From an uncultured Clostridia bacterium (GTDB taxonomy: Bacteria; Bacillota; Clostridia; UBA1381): a DNA stretch of 32,380 nt. Of the stretch, positions 16,098 to 21,899 are shown one piece after another (position 1 is the first letter of the stretch; each line of letters starts with the position of its first letter). Location of the stretch: NCBI GenBank assembly GCA_934462945.1, contig CAKSJF010000022.1:1-32380 (forward strand), in the 5' to 3' direction. The notes under the pieces were generated by a model. The model was not told where the DNA came from. It saw only the letters and a list, made by a program, of their open reading frames with translations, and made no database searches. A program made the translations under genes and the position numbers.

Positions 16098-17075
16098 TTA
16101 AAAGCAGAGTTTTGTTTTTTTGCGGATTTCCGCTAAGCCCTCCGCGGATAAAACAGAAAGCCGGTTCAGTCTGGAAAGCTCGCCGCGGACTTCCTCTGGT
16201 GTTTCAATTGCCCGGCGGAAAAAATCCGCTTCATATTTCATATCGTTTTCTTTGTCTGACTGATAAAGCGTTTTTTTAGCGCCATCGTTTAAAATGAGAG
16301 AAACTCCGTCAAAGCTGGAGATTTTCTGAATCAAAATTGCACCCGCATCACCGATAATCTGCGAGGGAACAGCCTGATTTGCCGCTTTGGAATAAGAGAG
16401 GACAACCTGCTGATCCGGATAGTGCAAAATGGCATCCCCGTAAAGATCAATCCCGTTTTTCAAAAGCTTTGCATTTGCAGTTACGCTTTCATATGCCCCA
16501 AAAAAACGGAGCGCCGGGTACAGACAGTAGACGCCAATATCCATCACCGCGCCTGCCTCTAAATCCGGGTTAAAAATATTCGGCAGCTCTCCGCGCAAAA
16601 GCGCCGGATAGCGTGAGGAAAGCTGCTGAAACACAAAGCTTGCTTGGCTGATTCTGCCGAGCAGCGGCAGTGCGTCCTCAATTGCTTTTGCACCGGGCGT
16701 GAACATGGACTTGATCGCCTCTAAAAAGACCACACCGTTTTCTTCTGCAAGCCTTAGCAGCGTTCGCACGCGATCGCCGCTTCTTGCCACAGGTTTTTCA
16801 CATAGAATATGTTTTTTTGCCGATAACAGCATTTTTGCCTGTTCAAAATGGCAGGCATTCGGACTGGCGATATAAACGGCATCAATTTCTTTGTCAGCTG
16901 CAAGCGCGGCAAGGTCGGTATAAACCTTTTGCACGCCGTATTCTGCGGCAAATTCCTTTCCGCGCTCCTCTGTTCTGGAATAAACTGCACAAAGCGACAG
17001 ACCGCCGGCAAGCTCTGCCGCGCCGATCAGACTTTTTGTGATCCAGCTTGTTCCGATTACTGCATAGCGTACCAC
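16098..17075 (-). CDS. Gfo/Idh/MocA-family oxidoreductase, GTG start
   Basis: 325 residues. The N-terminal Rossmann domain begins YAVIGTSWIT (4-13) and carries the family EKP motif (93-95) in HILCEKPVARSG. The C-terminal alpha/beta domain has MDIGVYCLYPALRFFGAYES, matching the D-x-G-x-Y substrate-site motif. It probably oxidises or reduces a sugar or sugar acid with NAD(P). The start is GTG 17073-17075: AGGAGG lies 8 nt upstream and no nearer ATG fits. It is 12 bp after the isomerase/epimerase gene, a frequent pairing for sugar conversion. Confidence 0.92.
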   Translation of the reverse strand: MVRYAVIGTSWITKSLIGAAELAGGLSLCAVYSRTEERGKEFAAEYGVQKVYTDLAALAADKEIDAVYIASPNACHFEQAKMLLSAKKHILCEKPVARSGDRVRTLLRLAEENGVVFLEAIKSMFTPGAKAIEDALPLLGRISQASFVFQQLSSRYPALLRGELPNIFNPDLEAGAVMDIGVYCLYPALRFFGAYESVTANAKLLKNGIDLYGDAILHYPDQQVVLSYSKAANQAVPSQIIGDAGAILIQKISSFDGVSLILNDGAKKTLYQSDKENDMKYEADFFRRAIETPEEVRGELSRLNRLSVLSAEGLAEIRKKTKLCF

Positions 17076-17087
17076 TCAAATTTCCTC

Positions 17088-17924
17088 CTATGCTCTGTCA
17101 AACATATCGGCAAGTCGTCTTGCCGATTTTGCAAGATTCTGCATTCCCTCAAACACGTTATCCTTTTGAAAGTCTTTTAAATAAGAGTCTGCTTCTAAGG
17201 TAAACCAGCCGTCGTAGCCGATTTTCTTTAAAGCTGCCACAATTGGGGCAAAGTCGATCGACATGGAAAACGGAAGCTGGTGATAGTCGTGCCAGCAGTC
17301 GTTATCGTGGATATGCAGGGCTTTCAGCCTGCTGCCGAGCGCAAGCGCCATATTTGCCGCGCCAGACCCAGAACCGCGCATTTCCGCATGACCAATATCC
17401 AGGCATGCAACCAAATAATCATCATTCACGGCATCCAAATGCGCCAGAAAGCTTTCGGAGGTAGCGCATGCGGCAAAGGAGGATTCGTCCTTGTCAAAGT
17501 CCCAGTTCCACATATTTTCTGTTGCAATTTTCACATGATGCTCCTTTGCAAAGGGAAGAAGCTCTAAGTACATTTCAGCATTTTCCTCCGGGGACATGTC
17601 GTTATTCGGGTGAATCACACAGATCGATCCGCCGGCTTCTGCTGTACACTCAATTGCTCTTTTTAAATATGGACGAACCTCCGGTGAGGCAGACGGAAAA
17701 GGTGCATGCGACTGATTGCACACAATGCCATTGTCCAGTCCGATTTGCTTAAGCTTTCTTGCAAATGCAAGATAATTTGTTCCGGACAATGGATGATTTT
17801 GATTGATGCCCATTTCAAACATGGAAAAATCCCAGGCGTCAAAGCCTGCTTTTGCCACATACTCCACTGCTTTTTCTTCGCCAAGCAGCGAGGAAGCAAC
17901 CTCTATCTGCGTTGATATTTTCAT
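17088..17924 (-). CDS. Sugar phosphate isomerase/epimerase (xylose isomerase-like TIM barrel)
   Basis: 278 residues with the AP-endonuclease-2/xylose-isomerase barrel pattern: KISTQIEVASSLLGEEKAVE at the start, CNQSHAPFP, CVIHPNND, IATENMW, CLDIGHAEMRG, LHIHDNDCWHDYHQLPFS and FTLEAD near the end. The conserved Glu, Asp and His residues on the strand ends are the metal ligands expected for an epimerase or isomerase; the exact sugar is unknown. ATG 17924 is chosen because AAAGGG lies 9 nt upstream; the in-frame ATG at 17933 abuts it, and the longer frame to 17972 runs through the promoter. It is the first gene of the carbohydrate operon. Confidence 0.9.
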   Translation of the reverse strand: MKISTQIEVASSLLGEEKAVEYVAKAGFDAWDFSMFEMGINQNHPLSGTNYLAFARKLKQIGLDNGIVCNQSHAPFPSASPEVRPYLKRAIECTAEAGGSICVIHPNNDMSPEENAEMYLELLPFAKEHHVKIATENMWNWDFDKDESSFAACATSESFLAHLDAVNDDYLVACLDIGHAEMRGSGSGAANMALALGSRLKALHIHDNDCWHDYHQLPFSMSIDFAPIVAALKKIGYDGWFTLEADSYLKDFQKDNVFEGMQNLAKSARRLADMFDRA

Positions 17925-17960
17925 AGAAACCATCCCTTTCACATTCTTAATATACATTTT

Positions 17961-17988
17961 ATTATAACACAAATTTTATAAAAATCAA
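17961..17988 (-). promoter_or_regulatory. Sigma-A promoter of the sugar isomerase-to-manA operon
   Basis: On the minus strand TTGATT (17983-17988), 16 bp, TATAAT (17961-17966). It is divergent from the adhE promoter in the same AT-rich region (17973-18168). Confidence 0.75.
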
Positions 17989-18073
17989 TGAAAATTCATA
18001 AAAAAACAGGAATTACAGATAATATAAGTATAGGGTATTCCAAAAAATGCATAACCGTATGAAACATTTGCAT

Positions 18074-18102
18074 TTTACAAATTATCAAAAGTGTGTTAAA
18101 AT
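18074..18102 (+). promoter_or_regulatory. Promoter of adhE
   Basis: TTTACA (18074-18079), 17 bp, TAAAAT (18097-18102). The -10 lies inside the Rex-like palindrome. Upstream, AAAATGCA (18044-18051) and TGCATTTT (18069-18076) form an inverted repeat with a 17-bp spacer that touches the -35; its role is unknown. Confidence 0.7.
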
Positions 18103-18110
18103 TTTAACAA
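18093..18110 (+). promoter_or_regulatory. Rex operator over the adhE -10
   Basis: GTGTTAAAATTTTAACAA contains a perfect 16-bp palindrome and differs from the Rex consensus TTGTTAA-N4-TTAACAA at one base. Rex represses fermentative genes when NADH/NAD is low; adhE is a classic target in Clostridia. Its position over the -10 fits direct repression. Confidence 0.85.
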
Positions 18111-18129
18111 AGATAAGAATTACTTATCT
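18111..18129 (+). promoter_or_regulatory. Perfect inverted repeat at the 5' end of the adhE transcript
   Basis: AGATAAG-aatta-CTTATCT, 7-bp arms with a 5-nt loop, begins within a few bases of the predicted transcription start. In RNA it would be a 5'-terminal hairpin, which can stabilise mRNA; as DNA it could be a second operator. The choice cannot be made from sequence. Confidence 0.55.
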
Positions 18130-18168
18130 GGCACCCGGAGGAAGTTTTTAGAAAGAGAGGTTTTGACG

Positions 18169-20781
18169 ATGGAGAAGAAGTACAGGATTGTGGAAAATGT
18201 GGAAACCTTGGAGCAGGCTCTGTCCCAGGTTCGCGCGGCACAAGAGGTGTTTGCTTCCTATTCACAGGAGCAGGTGGATGAGATTTTCAAAGCAGCAGCA
18301 ATGGCGGCGAATCAGGCAAGGATTCCGCTGGCAAAAATGGCAGTGGCTGAAACCGGAATGGGCATTGTTGAGGATAAGGTGATCAAAAATCACTATGCAG
18401 CAGAATATATTTATAATGCCTATAAGGATACGAAAACCTGCGGTGTCGTAGAGGAGGACAAAGCCTACGGAATCACAAAGATTGCAGAGCCGATCGGCGT
18501 GATTGCGGCGGTGATTCCGACCACAAACCCAACGTCCACAGCAATTTTTAAGACGCTTTTAGCTTTAAAAACGCGAAACGGTATCATCATCAGTCCGCAC
18601 CCCCGCGCAAAGGAAAGTACCATTGCAGCGGCAAAGATTGTCCTGGAGGCGGCGGTTGCAGCAGGTGCACCGGAGGGGATCATCAGCTGGATTGACGTTC
18701 CGTCTTTGGAAATGACGAATATGGTAATGAAAGAAGCGGATATTATTCTTGCAACCGGAGGCCCCGGCATGGTTCGGGCGGCATATTCCTCCGGAAAGCC
18801 GGCAATCGGAGTCGGCGCAGGAAACACCCCGGCAATTATCGACGATACGGCAGATATTCTCTTAGCGGTCAATTCCATTATTCATTCTAAAACCTTTGAT
18901 AACGGTATGATCTGCGCATCGGAGCAATCAGTGATTGTGCTGGATTCTGTGTATGACAGAGTGAAACAGGAATTTGCCGACCGCGGCTGCTACTTCCTGA
19001 CAGAGGAAGAATGCGAAAAAGTTCGGAAAACCATTCTGAAAAACGGCGCGTTAAATGCAAAGATCGTTGGTCAGAGTGCGCATACGATTGCAGAGCTTTC
19101 GGGTGTAGAGGTTCCGGAAAAAACAAAAATCCTAATCGGTGAGGTTACCTCGGTAGAGCTTTCGGAGGAATTTGCGCATGAAAAGCTTTCCCCGGTTCTG
19201 GCAATGTATCGTGCAGAAAGCTTTGAGGAGGCAATGGAAAAGGCAGACCGGCTGATTGCAGACGGCGGTTTCGGGCATACATCCAGTGTATATCTGAATG
19301 CAGAAACAGAAAAAGCCAAGATCGCAGCATTCGGAGAACGGATGAAAACCTGCCGGATTTTAGTGAATACACCGTCCTCCCATGGCGGAATCGGTGATTT
19401 ATACAACTTTAAGCTTGCACCGTCGCTGACGCTTGGATGCGGTTCGTGGGGCGGAAATTCCGTTTCGGAGAATGTTGGTGTCAAGCATTTGCTGAATATC
19501 AAAACGGTTGCCGAAAGGAGAGAGAATATGCTGTGGTTCAGAGCGCCGGAAAAGGTGTATATGAAAAAGGGATGCCTGCCGGTTGCGTTGGCAGAACTGA
19601 AACAGGTGATGGATAAAAAGCGCGTCTTTATTGTAACAGACAGCTTTCTTTATCGAAACGGCTATACAAAAGCGGTGACAGATAAGTTAGACGAAATGGG
19701 AATCCTGCATAAAACATTCTTCGAGGTTGCGCCCGATCCGTCTTTAGAGAGTGCAAAGAAAGGCGCGGCAGAGATGACGGCATTTGAGCCGGATTGCATT
19801 ATCGCGGTCGGCGGCGGCAGTGCGATGGATGCGGCAAAAATTATGTGGGTGATGTATGAGCATCCGGAGGTTGACTTTATGGATATGGCAATGCGGTTTG
19901 TCGATATCCGGAAAAGAATTTACACGTTCCCCAAGATGGGAGAAAAAGCATACTTTATCGCGATTCCGACCACAGCCGGAACGGGCAGTGAGGTGACGCC
20001 GTTTGCGGTAATTACAGACGAAAAAACCGGCGTGAAATATCCGCTGGCAGATTACGAGCTGCTCCCGAAGATGGCAATTATCGATGCAGATTTGATGATG
20101 GACGCACCGAAAGGTCTGACGGCTGCCTCCGGTATTGACGCAGTAACCCATGCATTGGAGGCATATGCGGCAATGCTTGCAACCGATTTCACAGACGGTC
20201 TTGCACTTCGTGCTTTGAAAATCCTCTTTGAATATCTGCCGCGTGCCTATGACAACGGTCAGCACGACGCAGAGGCGAGAGAAAAGATGGCGAATGCGGC
20301 AACGATGGCAGGTATGGCATTTGCAAATGCATTTTTGGGTGTTTGCCATTCCATGGCGCATAAGCTTGGCGCATTCTATCATCTGCCCCACGGTGTGGCA
20401 AATGCATTAATGATTGACGAGGTACTGCGCTTTAACGCATCCGAAACCCCGGTCAAGATGGGAACGTTTTCACAGTATGACCATCCGCATACTCTGGCAC
20501 GCTATGCTGAGGTGGCAGATTATTTAGAAATCGGCGGAGCGAATGAGGAAGAAAAGTTAGAAAATCTGATCCGTGCGCTGGATGAGCTGAAAGAACGCGT
20601 GGGCATTAAAAAGACGATCCGGGATTACGGTGTGGACGAAAAGGAATTTTTGGAACGATTGGACGAATTGTGTGAGCAAGCCTTTGACGATCAGTGCACC
20701 GGAGCAAATCCGCGCTATCCCTTAATCAGTGAAATCAAGGAAATGTATTTGCATGCATATTATGGAGGTGAACAGGCATGA
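18169..20781 (+). CDS. adhE: Bifunctional acetaldehyde-CoA / alcohol dehydrogenase AdhE
   Basis: 870 residues, full length. It reduces acetyl-CoA to acetaldehyde and then ethanol with two NADH, the main redox sink of many fermenters. The N-terminal CoA-acylating aldehyde dehydrogenase (about 1-440) has the catalytic Cys249 in NGMICASEQS; the C-terminal iron-dependent alcohol dehydrogenase (about 460-870) has GGGSAMDAAK and the metal-binding GVCHSMAHKLGAFYHLPHG. Family members form long spirosome filaments. ATG 18169 is chosen (GAGAGG 8 nt upstream) over TTG 18163. It is controlled by a Rex-type operator and coupled by ATGA overlap to a kinase gene. Confidence 0.97.
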   Translation: MEKKYRIVENVETLEQALSQVRAAQEVFASYSQEQVDEIFKAAAMAANQARIPLAKMAVAETGMGIVEDKVIKNHYAAEYIYNAYKDTKTCGVVEEDKAYGITKIAEPIGVIAAVIPTTNPTSTAIFKTLLALKTRNGIIISPHPRAKESTIAAAKIVLEAAVAAGAPEGIISWIDVPSLEMTNMVMKEADIILATGGPGMVRAAYSSGKPAIGVGAGNTPAIIDDTADILLAVNSIIHSKTFDNGMICASEQSVIVLDSVYDRVKQEFADRGCYFLTEEECEKVRKTILKNGALNAKIVGQSAHTIAELSGVEVPEKTKILIGEVTSVELSEEFAHEKLSPVLAMYRAESFEEAMEKADRLIADGGFGHTSSVYLNAETEKAKIAAFGERMKTCRILVNTPSSHGGIGDLYNFKLAPSLTLGCGSWGGNSVSENVGVKHLLNIKTVAERRENMLWFRAPEKVYMKKGCLPVALAELKQVMDKKRVFIVTDSFLYRNGYTKAVTDKLDEMGILHKTFFEVAPDPSLESAKKGAAEMTAFEPDCIIAVGGGSAMDAAKIMWVMYEHPEVDFMDMAMRFVDIRKRIYTFPKMGEKAYFIAIPTTAGTGSEVTPFAVITDEKTGVKYPLADYELLPKMAIIDADLMMDAPKGLTAASGIDAVTHALEAYAAMLATDFTDGLALRALKILFEYLPRAYDNGQHDAEAREKMANAATMAGMAFANAFLGVCHSMAHKLGAFYHLPHGVANALMIDEVLRFNASETPVKMGTFSQYDHPHTLARYAEVADYLEIGGANEEEKLENLIRALDELKERVGIKKTIRDYGVDEKEFLERLDELCEQAFDDQCTGANPRYPLISEIKEMYLHAYYGGEQA

Positions 20782-21527
20782 ATTTAGAAAAAGTAATTGC
20801 AGTTCGGACGGACAAAACAGTCTATCGTGACGGAGACGCAGCCATCAAGGTGTTTAATGAGGACTATTCCACGGCAAATGTCCTGAATGAGGCATTGAAT
20901 CAGGCAAGAGTGGAGGAAACAGGACTCAATATTCCAAAGCTCCGGGAGGTAACCAAGCTGGATGGAAAATGGGCAATCGTGACCGATTTCGTAGAGGGCA
21001 AAACCCTGGAGCGGCTCATGAAAGAGAATCCGGAAAAGTGGGATGAGTATTTGAATTTGTTTGTGGATATTCAGGTAGAAATCCATAGCAAAAAAGCGCC
21101 GCTTTTGAATAAGCTGAAAGATAAAATGCAGAGAAAAATTTCGGAAACCGATTTAGACGCCACCACGCGCTATGAGCTGCATACGCGCCTGGAGGGAATG
21201 CCGAAGCATAAAAAGGTTTGCCATGGCGATTTTAACCCCAGTAATATCATCATCCGACCGGATGGCGTGCCGTTCATTCTGGATTGGTCGCATGCAACCC
21301 AGGGAAACGCAGCCGCAGACGCAGCAAGAACCTATCTTCTGTTCTGCCTTGCCGGCAACACCAAGGGCGCAGATCAGTATTTAAAGCTGTTCTGCGATAA
21401 AACCAATACCGCACGCCAGTACGTGCAAAAATGGATCCCCATCGTCGCAGCCTCCCAGCTTGTCAAACAAAACCCAAAAGAACGCGAATTTCTGATGAAC
21501 TGGATTGATGTTGTGGAATATGAATAA
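20778..21527 (+). CDS. Small-molecule kinase of the aminoglycoside/choline kinase (APH) fold
   Basis: 249 residues. The Brenner motif CHGDFNPSNI (148-157) gives catalytic Asp151 and Asn156, and ILDWSHATQGNAAADAART (from 167) carries the metal-binding Asp169. The N-lobe has an AIKVFN lysine (Lys24) and a hinge-like VTDFVEG. It belongs to the APH-type phosphotransferases, which phosphorylate drugs, choline, sugars or amino acids; I cannot tell which. An antibiotic-resistance role is not supported by context: the gene starts inside the adhE stop (ATGA) behind GGAGGTGA and ends at a strong terminator, so it is co-expressed with ethanol metabolism. Confidence 0.9.
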   Translation: MNLEKVIAVRTDKTVYRDGDAAIKVFNEDYSTANVLNEALNQARVEETGLNIPKLREVTKLDGKWAIVTDFVEGKTLERLMKENPEKWDEYLNLFVDIQVEIHSKKAPLLNKLKDKMQRKISETDLDATTRYELHTRLEGMPKHKKVCHGDFNPSNIIIRPDGVPFILDWSHATQGNAAADAARTYLLFCLAGNTKGADQYLKLFCDKTNTARQYVQKWIPIVAASQLVKQNPKEREFLMNWIDVVEYE

Positions 21528-21531
21528 GATC

Positions 21532-21570
21532 AAAAGCAGAAAGCCGGATGGGTCGGCTTTCTGCTTTTTA
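21532..21570 (+). terminator. Strong terminator of adhE-kinase operon
   Basis: The perfect 15-bp stem aaaagcagaaagccg / cggctttctgctttt with a 7-nt loop and T-run starts 5 nt after the kinase stop. The following 21571-21745 holds no convincing gene; a 33-codon frame from 21598 lacks a ribosome binding site. Confidence 0.95.
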
Positions 21571-21745
21571 ATTTCAAATGTGTATAAGCTGTTAAAAATG
21601 CAAAAAGAATATAGAGAAAATCACGAATTGCAATGGGAGAATCAATTTGGCTGCGTGGCGGGGGTGCGTTTTCAGAGAAAAAATATGTCCGAATCGTAAA
21701 TTTTAAAGTTTTTTTCAAAAAAAGGTGGTAATTTTAAACAAAGTG

Positions 21746-21754
21746 TGTTATACT
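21746..21754 (+). promoter_or_regulatory. Extended -10 promoter of secA
   Basis: TG-T-TATACT is an extended -10 element. The -35 at the expected distance (TGGTAA, 21726-21731) is poor, which extended -10 promoters tolerate. It would give a leader of about 140 nt before secA. Confidence 0.65.
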
Positions 21755-21755
21755 A

Positions 21756-21899
21756 AGATTTAGGTGTAGCTATCTGGGGGGTCAGATAGCGTGTACTAAG
21801 AATATAACATTTGCTATGCAGGTGTTTGTGCGCCTTATCCTGCCTGTCGGATAAGAATACGCGTATATGATTTGCAGGCAGAAAGGCTATGGATTTTGT
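21756..21899 (+). ncRNA. Structured secA leader, candidate cis-regulatory RNA
   Basis: Two hairpins are visible. Hairpin 1: GCTATCT (21769-21775) / AGATAGC (21784-21790) with loop GGGGGGTC, extended by TTAG/CTAA across a symmetric GTGTA/GTGTA internal loop. Hairpin 2: CTTATCC (21834-21840) / GGATAAG (21849-21855). The hairpin-2 loop TGCCTG (21841-21846) is complementary to CAGGCA (21875-21880), just before the AGAAAGG ribosome binding site, so a pseudoknot could mask translation. I do not recognise the class. A 12-codon frame (MQVFVRLILPVG) from 21816 overlaps hairpin 2 but lacks a ribosome binding site. Confidence 0.5.

Noticed and set aside
19744..20391. 215-residue minus-strand frame inside adhE
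   Set aside because: It is a Cys/His/Arg-rich shadow of the AdhE C-terminal domain with no start signal.
20778..21527. Aminoglycoside resistance gene
   Set aside because: Only the fold is shared; operon context with adhE and lack of mobile signs argue against a resistance call.
21505..21699. Small frame after the adhE-kinase terminator
   Set aside because: It crosses the 15-bp terminator stem; the inner ATG at 21598 (33 codons) has no ribosome binding site and no recognisable sequence.
21816..21854. 12-codon possible leader peptide before secA
   Set aside because: No Shine-Dalgarno precedes it and it overlaps hairpin 2; kept only as a remark on the leader.
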